DNA from: Maylandia zebra
Lineage: Eukaryota > Chordata > Actinopteri > Cichliformes > Cichlidae
Length of the DNA: 64,000 nt
Direction of reading: 5' to 3'
Assembly: GCF_041146795.1 (NCBI RefSeq)
Contig: NC_135167.1
Span: 32,913,954-32,977,953 of the forward strand
This document shows positions 11,545 to 22,449 of the stretch, piece by piece. Below the pieces are notes generated by a model. That model ran no database searches. It was given only the letters and a program-made list of their open reading frames with translations, and was not told the origin of the DNA. Each line of letters opens with the position of its first letter. Position 1 is the stretch's first letter. Both the position numbers and the translations under genes were made by a program.

Positions 11545-12028
11545 TTAGTGATAACATCACTCTTGGCCTCCCTGCACTGGCTTCCAATTGAATTTAGGAT
11601 TCATTTTCAAGTTCTTTTATTGGTTTTTAAATCTTTAAATGGTCTGGCACCTGCTGAAGCCCTATGTCCCCACTCGGTCGCTCCGGTCAGCTGAGCAGCT
11701 GTTGCTCTCAGTCCCCAAATCACGGCTGAAACTGAGAGGAGACCGAGCGTTCTCTATCGTGGCTCCTAAGCTTTGGAATAATCTTCCTCTTCACATTAGG
11801 CAATCGACATCAGTGCTGGTTTTTAAATCCAGATTGAAAACGCATTTTTATTCACTGGCTTTTGACTCAGTGGTTGACTGACTTGTATTTTATTGTTTTT
11901 CGCTATGTTTATTATTGTATCGTATTTATTATTCTTATGGTATCTATTATGTTTCTATTGTTCAGCAGTTTGGTCAGCCTTGTGTGTTTTTAAAGTGCTA
12001 TATAAATAAACAATGATGATGATGATGA
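11545..12028 (+). mobile_element. LINE 3' fragment (L2-like)
   Basis: A plus-strand frame at 11639-11881 encodes the extreme C-terminus of a LINE ORF2 (APKLWNNLPLHIRQS, then FKSRLKTHFY). It is followed by a 3' end reading GTGCTATATAAATAAA and a GATGAT microsatellite tail, as expected of an L2/CR1-type LINE truncated at its 5' end. Confidence 0.75.
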
Positions 12029-12057
12029 ACATAGTAACGTGTGTTGGGTTGCTCTGT

Positions 12058-12099
12058 CTTCAGACTCACTGTCAGACTGATTAGACAGTGAGTCTGAAG
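12058..12099. repeat. Perfect 16-bp inverted repeat
   Basis: CTTCAGACTCACTGTC at 12058-12073 is followed, after the 10-base spacer AGACTGATTA, by its exact reverse complement at 12084-12099. It would form a strong hairpin. No associated gene was recognised. Confidence 0.85.
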
Positions 12100-12852
12100 G
12101 TGAGAGTCCTCACTGCCCACGCCTGTCTTTGGGTCTGACCAACACCGTTTCCTGTGTGTCATTCCCCCCTCGCCTTCCCCCCATCCGTCCTGTCTGCACT
12201 GACCTCTCCAATAAAGACAAAAGGCCTCATTTTCTGAAACTCTTCCTATCCCATCACCTTGCGAAGAATCACTTCACCATGTTGATTAATAAGGACGGTG
12301 GGAATGGTTTGAAGTCTCGTCACAGAAAATGTGCCAAAGGCAAAGAATCTGAGCTTGAAATAAAATGAAATGAAAGATCAGCCCCACACAAGGGTTAAAT
12401 TCAGATGGAAACTCTTATCACACAAAGAGAACAAGCGAATAAATATATCTGAGTGTGGCCCCTCGACTGTCACAGTGTAGCTGACATTTGAGCTTATCAT
12501 GTGTTAAAGCTATTTTAATTACTGAAGAGAACCAGTGTCAAACTCAGCCCAAGTATGGTTGTACGTTAATCCTTAAAGCAACAACGTTTTTAAAGTTGCA
12601 GCGTCATTTTTACACCACACCTAAAATCCCACTAATCGTCCGGGCTCTTCACCCTATGACCACACGCTGGGGTATCTAACACCACATGACCCAAATGGAA
12701 ACTATGTCAGCTGAAAGAAACCCATCGAAATGTGCAACACTTAAAACTTTGCCTGATTGGAGCATGGCTTCAAATACAGCCCTGAAAACAGACAGGCGGT
12801 CGTTGGCATTTCGTTACAAAGTTTCCTTGTTCAAAACTTCTGCTTCATTATA
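12100..12852. other. No gene recognised
   Basis: Anonymous sequence between the LINE fragment and the resumed kif1b-like exons. Confidence 0.4.
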
Positions 12853-14148
12853 ACAACCGAGTGACTGGGATCTACGAGCTGAGCTTGTGTAAGATGTCTG
12901 ACACTGGAAGCTCAGGTGAGCGGCCATGAAACATGTTTAAAGAACGGCAGCTGTTTTATCATAATTCTGTGGAGAGCTTCATCCTAATGAGGGCTCATGT
13001 CCTGAGCAGGGATGCAGAGGAGGAGGAGGAAGGTCCTGGACACATCAGTGGCTTATGTGCGTGGAGAGGAGAACCTGGCCGGCTGGAGGCCCAGAGGAGA
13101 TAGCCTCATCCTAGAGCACCAGTGGGAGCTGGAGAAGATGGAGCAGCTGCAGGAGGTGGGGCCTTAAAAGATTCATAAAGAAATAAATCTGTTTAATATC
13201 ATTGAGGGAAAAATGACTTTTCAGCTCAAAGACCAAAGTGCTATTCTAAAAAGTTTTTTCTTAGAGTACAGACTTTACATGACTAACCTCCCCTCTTCTC
13301 CCCACCTCACATTCGCCCCCATCTTTCGTCCAGGTGGAAAAGACCCGTCACCTTCTGGGAGAGGCGGCTCCCGTGGGAACAGCTCCCACCACCAAGTCCC
13401 TGAGTGAGTCTCTGTCCCCCAGCGTGAGCTCCGGCACTCTGTCCACATCCACCTCCGTCTCCTCGCAGATCTCCAGCACCACCTTTGAAAGCGTGAGAAG
13501 GAGCTGGCCACCAAGGTGAGAAAAACGTGGGCTTAGTGGGCGTTCTTGTTGCTGCCTTCTTCCTTCTCTGCTCGGAGCTGATCGGTCTTGTTCCTGTTGT
13601 GTTGTAGTGCCTGCGCCTTCTGACACACACCTTCAATACTGAATACAAGCAGCTGGTGAACAGCATCAGTGACTGCAAGGTGAGAAATAATACAAAGAAA
13701 TAAAAAAATAGCCTTTCTGTGTCACATCAGGGAGTTCCTATATTGACGTCTACCTCATCCTGCTGTTGTTTCACTTCAGCTTTCTCTCATCTCACCGATC
13801 GGACGTGATCCATCCGTGACGAGCTTCAGCAGTGCCACCCTCACCCCTTCCTCTACCTGCCCCTCTCTCTCGGACTCGCGCTGTGGCTCCATGGGCCAGA
13901 AGTAAACATATTTTTAGGAACATTGACCTCGATCTGCAAACGGTTATTGACAGGTTATCTATTTGATTCTAACTTGGTGTGATTTGTGTTAAAGGACCCC
14001 TGAGAACAGCTCACGTGCCTCCAGTCCCTCCTGCTCAGACTGTGAAAACTTCCCGATGGTTCCCACTCTGGAGACCTCCTACCTTGCGCGGGCTGCAAAA
14101 GAACGAGTTCCTGAACTTGGTGCCTGATATTGAAGAAATGCGACCAGG
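12853..14148 (+). pseudogene. kif1b: kif1b-like kinesin, 3' exons (copy A)
   Basis: Six exons resume the kif1b-like gene: about 12853-12915 (RVTGIYELSLCKMSDTGSS; 5' edge unclear), 13010-13155 ([20 protein letters not shown]), 13334-13515 (starts VEKTRHLL, Ser/Thr-rich), 13608-13679 (CLRLLTHTFNTEYKQL), 13780-13901 (ATLTPSSTCPSLSDSR) and 13995-14148 (FPMVPTLETSYLARA, then a region matching LVPDIEE). The order is that of KIF1B just before its C-terminal PH domain, which is missing. Two lesions are visible. Exon 13334-13515 is 182 bp where phase requires a multiple of three, breaking the frame before the conserved REKELATK segment. Exon 13995-14148 has four A's at 14097-14100 where the inverted copy has three, shifting the frame. 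It cannot encode a working kinesin. Confidence 0.8.
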
Positions 14149-14690
14149 GTGAGTAATGCCATATTAACCCAAATACTGTCACTATGACATGTGTCTCACA
14201 GACCAAATGTAAGTCGACACTCATGTTCTCTAGTTCAAACAGAAATGATGTGGATCGATTCAAATTCCTGAGCCTGGATGATTTCAGCTGGAAACAAACC
14301 AACTCTGCTTCTTCCTCAGATAATTCAATTCAATTTTATTTATATAGCGCCAAATCACAACAAAAGTCACCTCAAGGCGCTTCATAGATACAGAGAAAAA
14401 CCCAACAATCATATGACCCCTTATGAGCAAGCACTTTGGCGACAGTGGGAAGTAAAAACTCCCCTTTAACAGGAAGAAACCTCCAGCAGAACCAGGCTCA
14501 GGGAGGGGCGGGACCATCTGCTGCGACCGGTTGGGGTGAGAGAAGGAAAACAGGATAAAGACATGCTGTGGAAGAGAGACAGAGGTTAATAACAGATATG
14601 ATTCAATGCAGAGAGGTCTATTAATGCATAGTGAGTGAGAAAGGTGACTGGAAAGGAAAAACTCAATGCATCATGGGAATCCCCGGCAAC
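13272..14690 (+). repeat. Inverted duplication, arm A
   Basis: This ~1.4-kb segment is repeated in reverse complement at about 27770-29172. The match runs from CTTTACATGACTAAC at the left, through four kif1b-like exons and their introns, into an L2 LINE 3' end, and stops at CCCCGGCA near 14690. Differences seen by eye are few: an 11-bp indel in the intron near 13575, a CT indel at about 13865, an A indel at 14097, and scattered substitutions. Confidence 0.92.
14322..14690 (-). mobile_element. L2 LINE 3' end, truncated
   Basis: The minus strand ends with GGCGCTATATAAATAAAATT and a short TGAATT tail, the 3' end of an L2/Maui-type LINE. It is the same insertion, relative to the kif1b-like exons, as the longer L2 at 26585-28133, but is cut off at 14690 where a different LINE begins. 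Confidence 0.85.
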
Positions 14691-16055
14691 TATGCAAGTT
14701 GTAAACAGTTGTAGGATTAAAGATTATTGAATGTACAGAATGATTATTTACACAGAGCTATACAGTAGTGCAGTTAAGATAAGTGAGGGTGTAGATAGTT
14801 TCTACAGAGGCTATATAAAGTGCTAGTGGTTGTGAGTGGTGGTTCACTCCATGTTATTATTGTGTGTTTGAGGGTACAGTTGTCCATTGTGGGGGTGTGT
14901 ATGTTCAGTGCATGAGTTTAACGTGGGTCAGATGTCAGGAGGCAGAGTTCAGGAGTCTGACAGCTGTGGGGAAGTAGCTGTTCCGGTACCTGGTGGTCTT
15001 AGTCCGGAGGCTCCTGTGGCACCTCCCAGAGGGCAGGAGGGTGAAGAGTCCATGTGATGGGTGACTGGGGTCTTTGATGATTTTCCCAGCCCTTTTCAGA
15101 CACCGCTTCCTGTAGATGTCTTTTATGGCAGGAAGTGGTGCTCCGGCGATGCGCTGGGCAGTTTTCACGACCCTCTGCAACGCCTTCCGGTCCGAGGCAG
15201 AGCAGTTCCCATACCAGACCGTTATACAGTTGGTCAGGATGCTCTCGATGGTGCAGCGATAGAAGTTCACCAGGATGTCTGAGGACAGGTGGTTCTTCCT
15301 CAGAGTCCTCAAGAAGAAGAGGCGCTGGTGAGCCTTCTTGACCAGCTTGGAGCAGTTGGTCGTCCAGGTGAGATCCTCGGAGATGTGGACTCCCAGGAAC
15401 TTGAAGCTGCTCACACGCTCCACAGCCGTCCCCTTAATGTGGATGGGTGGATGTGGGTCAGCATTCCTCCTGTAGTCCACGATGAGCTCCTTGGTCTTCT
15501 CGGTGTTAAGCAGCAGGTTGTTTGTGTCGCACCACTCAGCCAGACGATCCACCTCCTCCCTGTAGGCGGCCTCATCGTTGTCACTGATGAGGCCAATCAC
15601 CGTGGTGTCATCTGCAAACTTAATGATGGTGTTGGAACCATCAGCAGGTCTGCAGTCGTGGGTGAAGAGGGAGTAGAGGAAAGGGCTCATCACACAGCCT
15701 TGTGGTACACCGGTGTTCATTGTGATGGTAGATGAGCAGCGGTTATCCAGCCGGACATGTTGGGGGCGGTTGGTCAGGAAGTCCAGTAACCATTTGCAGA
15801 TGAGGGAACTGATGCCCAGGTCTGTCAGTTTCCTGATGAGTTGTGAGGGGTGGATTGTATTGAATGCTGAACTGAAGTCTATAAACAGCATTCTGGCGTA
15901 GGTGTTGTTGTTGTCCAGGTGTGAGAGGACAGAGTGCAGTGCGATGGAGACTGCATCCTCTGTGCTCCTGTTCTGGCGGTATGCAAATTGGTGGGGGTCC
16001 AGGGTGGGGGGGAGACAGGATTTGAAGTGTGCTAGGACCAGCTGCTCTAAGCACT
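14691..16055 (-). mobile_element. Rex1/CR1-like LINE, RT and 3' part
   Basis: A minus-strand frame of 318 codons (14935-15891), open further upstream to about 16050, encodes the reverse transcriptase core and C-terminus of a non-LTR retrotransposon. It shows [27 protein letters not shown] and the catalytic [11 protein letters not shown] box, then the WYGNC and LLNS C-terminal segments. No endonuclease domain is present, so it is 5'-truncated. The clade name is uncertain; Rex1/CR1-like is my best guess. It shares its C-terminal region with the fragment at 48738-49393. Confidence 0.8.
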
Positions 16056-16482
16056 TAGCTATTTACAGTTCATAACAAGAGACAAGGCACCATTTCTCTC
16101 CTTTGTGTTCCAGTCATCACAGCAGATTAAACTTTTAAAATATTTGCAAATAGTATAAAGAAATATATAAAGAAGTAAAACACTAATTTATTAATACTTA
16201 GAAATACTAAAACTTACATTTGTCAGCAAAAACTGCTGCCATCTGAACCGAAACGTTACAAACCAGCTTACCCACAATCTGTGTATTTTTCTATGCTGGC
16301 TACTTAAATTGGCATCCAACAAGCTATTTGCTTTAATCTTTTATTAGACAAAGGCTGACTGGTTAGTTCAAGCTTCAACTGCATCCAAAGGACTGAAAAT
16401 GTTTTAACACAGTGACTGAACTTGATTGAAGTCTCCGTAGTTTGTTGAATCTGTTTCGAGTGACTTATTTTCACAATTCCAG
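16056..16482. other. Serpin 5' flank, upstream exons not found
   Basis: The exons that should encode the first ~150 residues of the serpin are not recognisable here or anywhere else upstream in the window. Confidence 0.5.
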
Positions 16483-17085
16483 GAATTTTTAAAAGGCACC
16501 AAAAAGCATTACAACGCTAAGCTCGAGTCTGTGGACTTCAAAGGAAATGCAGAGGAGGCCAGGGTCCACATCAACAGCTGGGTGGAGAAGCAGACACAAG
16601 GTAAGCATAATGTAACTTTAAATGATCTCCACTGTAAATCCTTGGGGATCAGTTGTGTTGTGTTCAGTTGAGACATTATTACCGGATTGTCCACCGTCCA
16701 CATTATTTTCTGTTTCCAGTTCTTCCAGTCTAATTTCTATTCAGTATTAAGCAGCACTATCTCTGGGTTTTACTGTTTGGTTTCATGCTATTAATAAAAC
16801 CATCACAGCAGTATGTTGCTGTAAATAGCAGGCCAATTCTTCTATTCTTATTATATTATGTGATGGGTACTTCTACTTTGATCACTTGTGTCTTTAACAT
16901 ATTTTTATTTTTCAGGCCCATTTAGGATTGGCTGCTATTGATTCTATATCTTTATATTATCTTAAGTGCAGCAGGAAATTCATTCATTGTTTTTATAAAA
17001 GCACGATACAAATACAGGCCATTTATAAATCTACCATCTATAATAATAGGATACAAGGACTTTCTATGAGGGTTATAGGACTGTG

Positions 17086-17099
17086 GTGCCACCTGCTGG
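17086..17099 (-). promoter_or_regulatory. CTCF-like motif
   Basis: The minus strand reads CCAGCAGGTGGCAC, a full match to the CTCF core consensus CCASYAGRKGGCRS, in the first intron of the serpin remnant. Occupancy is not shown. Confidence 0.55.
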
Positions 17100-17189
17100 A
17101 AATGAGACAATCTTAATCCCATTATTTTTGTAGGAGCCATTTTTGGGTTGATACCTCATGTTGCCGCTAGAGGTAACCTTTTTAAGTTT

Positions 17190-18050
17190 TTTCTTTTTTT
17201 TTTAAACTTTATTTAACAAACAATGAGTATACAACATACGAACAGATGAAGTATACAAAACAACAGAACATGAACACAAAAAGCCAAGAGTAAAAGAAAA
17301 AGGTAACAATTATAAGAATACACATACATGTATTGTTTTGAGAGCCTTTGTGTTGGTGGAGTCTGATATTGATTGTATGTACATTTCCACATCCTTAAAA
17401 TAATGACAGAAATATGGTGTTTTGTTAGTAAACTTACATTTATGGATAAAAAATGTAGCTAAAAGTATGAACAAATTCATCATAAAAAACATTTCTCATA
17501 CTTCTTGGGGAACTTAAACAAACAGAATAAAACATTTTCCCATCGTAAAGAAAACTCCCTTAAAATATGGACAATAACAAACCTGCTAAATTCCTTCCAG
17601 AATCTCTGTGTAAAAGAACAGTACCAAAAAAGATGTGTCACAGTTTCTGGATGATCCCCACAGAAAGTACAATTAGTATTTATGTCCCTTTTACATTTGA
17701 CCATGTAGTGACTGGCTGGATAACATTTATGTAGAATTTTAAATGAGACTTCTTTCACCTTATTTACAATCAAATATTTATGGGGGACCATCCAGACTGT
17801 CTTCCACTTGATATCTGGAACATATCGGTTCCAATAAGATGTTATATATGGGAGAGAGACGATATCTTCTTGGAATAAACTACGTATTCTCTTATTGCTG
17901 TTACCAAGTTCCTGTGAAAAGCAGATTTTTCCTATTGGTGACTCAGCTGGATCAGGGAGAGTGACTGAGGCAGATATTGAGCTGTCAGTGTTTTTATATA
18001 ACATTAAAGTCCCTGAGGGTGTGGCACCAAGCACCACTGAGGATTCCACC
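17190..18050 (-). mobile_element. L1/Tx1-like LINE 3' remnant
   Basis: A minus-strand frame (17480-18049) encodes an ORF2 C-terminus with a CTFCGDHPETVTHLFWYC zinc-knuckle-like segment followed by FWKEF, similar in layout to the C-terminus of the large L1-like element at 45.1-46.5 kb. The lower end is T-rich on the plus strand (about 17187-17205), consistent with a poly(A) tail on the minus strand. It is a 5'-truncated insertion in the serpin intron. Confidence 0.75.
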
Positions 18051-19924
18051 TTTTTAAGTTCCTGTATGGTAGGTTTATGTAAGGTATTTAAGGTGGACGC
18101 ACGTAATCAGCGTCAGGTGTGTTGTTAATCATAAGAAGGCAAAACGTTTGTGACCGCTGCGCTTTTATCTTAAAATGTTTGGAACAAAGACCAAAAAGGA
18201 CAAGATAAGTACTGCTGGAGTTATTGGACTGTTTAATTAATTCATGCATACCAGAAGCATCGCGTCACCCCCGCTAACAACCACCTCAGTGGCTTCAAGC
18301 CTACGCTTGAATTTTTGTTTTTTGTTCCCTGTTATACTGATCATAAAGCTTTTTCCCCCTTTTTTTAAAATAAAAACCATCTTGCTGTTGCCCTGTTTTC
18401 TGATTTTATAGCTGAAGATGTTGTACAGTAACTAGTGCATCTTTGGTAATAGTTAATAGTTTTCATAAATTCTTTTTACCAGATAAAATCAAGGACTTGC
18501 TAAGCCAGGATGCAGTGGGTAGCCTGACGAAGCTGGTTCTCGTGAATGCCATTTACTTCAAGGGCAGCTGGAACACGCAGTTTAAGGAGGAGAAGACTGC
18601 TGATGCGCAGTTTCGACTGAACAAGGTAACAGTGCAGAAAGGCAGCATAGGATGGTGCAGTTATACTTTGATCTGTCATACTACAAACGAGCTGTGGACT
18701 TTGCTGAATGAGAACATAAAGCCTGGAGCTCTGAGGGGATAAAATCGTGCTTTTAGGACGATCACTTTCCAACTTTATGCAGTTATGCAATGCAGTTTAT
18801 TATTCATGTAATATCCAATAAGTTCTCAAATAAATCTCAAACAACAGCACATCACAAACTTCGGCTAACAAGAACAAGTTGTGTTGTGACGTGTGCTCTA
18901 CATCCAAATCCACTCAATGGCTGGAATAAAACCATGACAGAACTTTTTGAGATCATTTTGAGACTAAACACAAAAAACATTTCTCTTGTCTCCCCTATTT
19001 TTCAGAACGACACTAAGCCGGTGAAGATGATGCAGCAGAAAAGTAAATTTCCTTTTGCGACCATTCCTGAGGCCAACTGCAAGGTAACATCCATCACTTT
19101 CAGCTTATTACAGGATTTCACCAGCATGATCTAAAACTTGTCTTTTACAAATATCAGCCTAAATTTCTAGATTAGGAAGTCAGATCATCTTTGATGGAGT
19201 AATAAATAAAAACAATGTTTCTGGACAGATTCTTGAGATGCCGTATAAAGGAAATGACCTCAGCATGCTCATATTCCTGCCTAATGACATAGAAGATGAT
19301 ACCACAGGCTTGGAAAAGGTAAGATGCACTTACCAGTACTTTAATGTCCAGTTTCAATCAGACAAGTTAGTGACACTGTATCCACACAGCTGGAGAAGGA
19401 GCTGACCTATCAGAACTTTGTGGACTGGACTCGCCCAGACATGATGAGCCCCAACGAGGTTGATGTCAAGCTCCCTCGATTTAAGATGGAGGAGAAGTAT
19501 GACTTGGAGAAAATCCTGACCAACATGGGAATGGAGAACGCTTTTGACATCTACAAGAGAGACTTCTCTGGTGAGAAATATTGCACCAATGAGACACACT
19601 GAATCAATTATACAGTTATATTGAGAGCACAAAAACTGCAAAACATCATCTGGTAAAGAAAAAAACACAACTGATTTCTGGGCTCTTCATCTACTAGGAA
19701 TGTCTCCAGCAAATGACCTGATAGTGTCCAAAGTTGTCCACAAGGCTTTGGTGGATGTAAATGAAGAAGGAACTGAGGCTGCTGCTGCCACTGGGGTTGA
19801 CATGGAAGTCCGCTCTATAACGATTCCCGCTGAGTTTGTTGCCGACCATCACTTCATCTTCTTCATCCGACATAAACCCACCAAGAGCATTCTCTTTGTG
19901 GGCCGGTACTGCTCACCCAAGTAA

Positions 19925-20770
19925 ACACGAGCTGACATTGACATGAATTAAACATAAAACATTATATACAGTATAAGATTTTGTAAGGTAAACCTAGTTC
20001 ATACAAATGAAGTAAAGAAAAGTTATTAAAACAAAACGTGCCTTGCTGTTTATTCTTTCAGTGTCCCACAGTAGCACATTTCCTGCTAGGAAAATGTCAG
20101 AAGTCACATCATTTCTGTAAATTGGGAAGTAACTGTAATACATCAAGTCACCTCTGTCTCTTGTTACCAGGACTTTTTAAAATGAATGGTACAACATGGA
20201 AAGAGGCCCTACACAAGAGTTTAGCTTTGAGCTCAATATGCGATGATCCTTTCAGCCATGACATCTCTGACATGGGAAACCAGGGAATTTGATTAGAAAA
20301 TGGTGAAGGATTTTCTTTTCAGTTAGAAACTGGATTTGTGTAACATGGTGGTGAAAAGCCCCCAAAGAAAGCAGCATATGATCAGTCGCTATATTGCATT
20401 TAATACAAACGTCCTTCGTGTATCCTTTGAATACAGAACAGATCATTTCTGATATCTATGAGTAAACCCAACGAGCACGTGTCCCAAAAGACCCCACAGT
20501 GTTTTTATCTGGCTTTTCCCTGACAGTTAGTGGACACTGACAGATGTGTGCTGAATATGAAAGGAAACAAAAGAACTAAAGAAGGTTTGCAGTGTTAAAA
20601 ACAAGAACTACATGAAGGTTGTTTCATCCTGCTGTAACTTATGACAGAAGCATCTTTTGTTTGTTTTTTCATTTATTTACACAAAGACAGATGTTGAAAT
20701 AACAGGAGTAACAGTTTAATTCAATTGAAATCAGTCCAATCGTCTATAATGAAATTATTGTTGGACATAC
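19925..20770. other. No gene recognised
   Basis: Serpin 3' flank and anonymous sequence up to the HMG-box gene. Confidence 0.4.
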
Positions 20771-21170
20771 ATAGTTTTCTTTGGTCGACCAGGCTGGATG
20801 CTCTTTGGCATGATTCTGTCTTTCTGTTTCAGCCTGCTTGAAATATCTGGCTTTCTGGTCGTTTGAAAGCGACTTCCACTGTGGACAGAAGATCATAAGA
20901 ACACACTGTGAGCACTGCTACTACACATAACTACAGGACAGCTGGGACACATGCAAAAACATGAGCAGACAACATTAACAGATGCATAAATGTATGCAGA
21001 GTTACACACTTACTCTCTGTCCCACCACTGCATTTACGGCTGCATTTCCAGGGATGTTGAGTTCAGCAATGACCTTTGGCCTCTGCTCTTTGAGATAGAG
21101 CATGAAGGCATTTGGCGGCTTCTTGACGTATGGCCCATCTTCATCCTGCTGGGCTGGGCACTTTCTTTTT
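20771..21170 (-). CDS. TCF/LEF-type HMG-box exons (partial gene)
   Basis: On the minus strand, exon 21170-21014 encodes an acidic linker and the first half of an HMG box (KKPPNAFMLYLKEQRPKVIA, ending VVGQR). Exon 20878-20771 encodes the rest (WKSLSNDQKARYF, then HPAWSTKENY). Both have canonical sites; the donor is gtaagt for the first and gtatgt for the second. Introns fall at R|W and after NY, the positions known for TCF7/LEF1. HMG boxes of this family bend DNA at Wnt-responsive sites with beta-catenin. A possible further upstream exon near 21431-21367 reads NGVQMYEYVTPAPPPNTS but hits a stop. The basic tail and beta-catenin-binding exons are not seen, so the gene is partial here. The box departs from vertebrate LEF1 at many positions, suggesting a diverged fish paralogue. 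Confidence 0.72.
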
Positions 21171-22449
21171 CTTCAGGAATAAAACACAGAGTAAGAGCAC
21201 ATGTTAGCACTGTGTACAACTGTGAGGGAAGCAGTTCAAAAACACGAGACAAGCTGTAAAACTGAATGAAATCAGGCACCATTAATGGATCATTACAATA
21301 ATTCCTGCAGACATCTGCAAACAAATGACAGATACTTGCAGATCAGTGAACCAAAGCAGCCGAGCAAACTTAGTTTGGAGTGGAGGTGTTAGGTGGAGGA
21401 GCAGGAGTGACATACTCATACATCTGTACACCGTTCCTACACAGATGAAGGGAGACAGATATGAGATAACAGGAAGAAGTTATGAATATAGAGATGTTCA
21501 GCAGCTGTGTTCACTCCAGTGTTTGTGTGTTTTACGTACAGTACTCCAACAGGACGCAGGTTCTGGAGCACACAAAACACACAACAGGTGACGAGACAAG
21601 CTGCAATACTATCATCGATCCACTAGGTGGAAGAATTGATCAGTAGAAAGAGGAGATGTGCTCAAAACGACATTCATACATAGATTTATTCTTCTTAGTT
21701 AGTCTTAAGAATTAGGATTCACTGACAGTGAAGGAGTTTCAGACGTGCACTCGCGTTTCCCCTTTTGCCTTTTCCTGCTCCAGCCAAGTCCTCCGCCTGC
21801 TCGACATCTCTCCTATTACCTTTTATTACGCTTGCACTCATGCCTTTGCCTTTCACCACTTCAAAACTGCGCCTTCTTCAATATTACCTTCATATGCTCT
21901 CTTTGCTTTTCGCCTTCCTCACTACACTAAGTACCATTTTTTAACGCTGTGTACTCACTCTTGCTAAGTACATGTGAACAGATCTTGAAGAAAAAAAACA
22001 AAACAAAACATACTTTTCTTTTCTCTTCTGATACTATTGAATGATCCTAACAGAAAAAAACAGAGTTAACACTGACTTAATAAAAAAGTGTTATATTTTA
22101 TCTCAGATAAACTAGTCAGTGTTTATTAGTGTTTGCTCAACTAGAAGTCTTCATAGTAGCATCCACACATCAAGTCTTTAAACAAATAATGAAAGGATAA
22201 TGAAAGAAAGTTTAATGTGAAATTACTGAATTATATGAAATGCCAGAGTGTTTTTCTTTAAACTACTTGCCTTTTAGTGATGTCACTAAAAGGCAAGGTT
22301 CTAATGTTGTGTTGCCATAGACTCCGGAGTTTACTTTTAAAGCTCACTTACAGAACTGACTTATACAGCTTAGTTAGAAAAGTCAAGCATCCAGACATTT
22401 GAAGGACTATTCACTCATTAAGGTGACATTTTCTATTTTAAAAATTAAG
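21171..22449. other. Between HMG-box gene and kinase gene
   Basis: It contains the possible upstream HMG-gene exon noted above, a perfect 15-bp inverted repeat at 22266-22297, and presumably the promoter of the plus-strand kinase; no TATA box or other motif could be assigned with confidence. Confidence 0.4.
22266..22297. repeat. Perfect 15-bp palindrome upstream of the kinase
   Basis: CTTGCCTTTTAGTGA at 22266-22280 is followed by TG and then the exact reverse complement at 22283-22297. It lies 150 bp upstream of the kinase start codon. Confidence 0.85.

Larger units (their letters stand above)
16483..19924 (+). pseudogene. Clade B serpin, 3' six exons (SERPINB1-like)
   Basis: Exons 16483-16600 (118 bp), 18483-18625 (143 bp), 19006-19083, 19229-19318, 19390-19570 and 19698-19924 all have AG and GT sites and join in one open frame of 278 codons plus stop. 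The product covers the serpin core from FLKGTKKHYNAKLESVDF, through LVLVNAIYFKGSW, to the reactive-centre loop and the C-terminal FIRHKPTKSILFVGRY. Clade B serpins are mostly cytosolic suicide inhibitors of proteases. The hinge EEGTEAAAATG is of the inhibitory type; counting from it, the predicted scissile bond is Arg-Ser in MEVRSITIP, suggesting a trypsin-like target. About the first 40% of the protein is missing, so I class it as 5'-truncated; missing exons outside the window cannot be the explanation unless the order is rearranged. The first intron contains an L1 remnant. Confidence 0.8.

Noticed and set aside
13334-13515. A genuine alternative exon end instead of a frameshift in the 182-bp exon
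   Set aside because: The next exon clearly starts in phase 0 and the conserved REKELATK coding lies one frame off, so a one-base loss is the simpler reading; the same loss in both arms rules out a sequencing slip in one.
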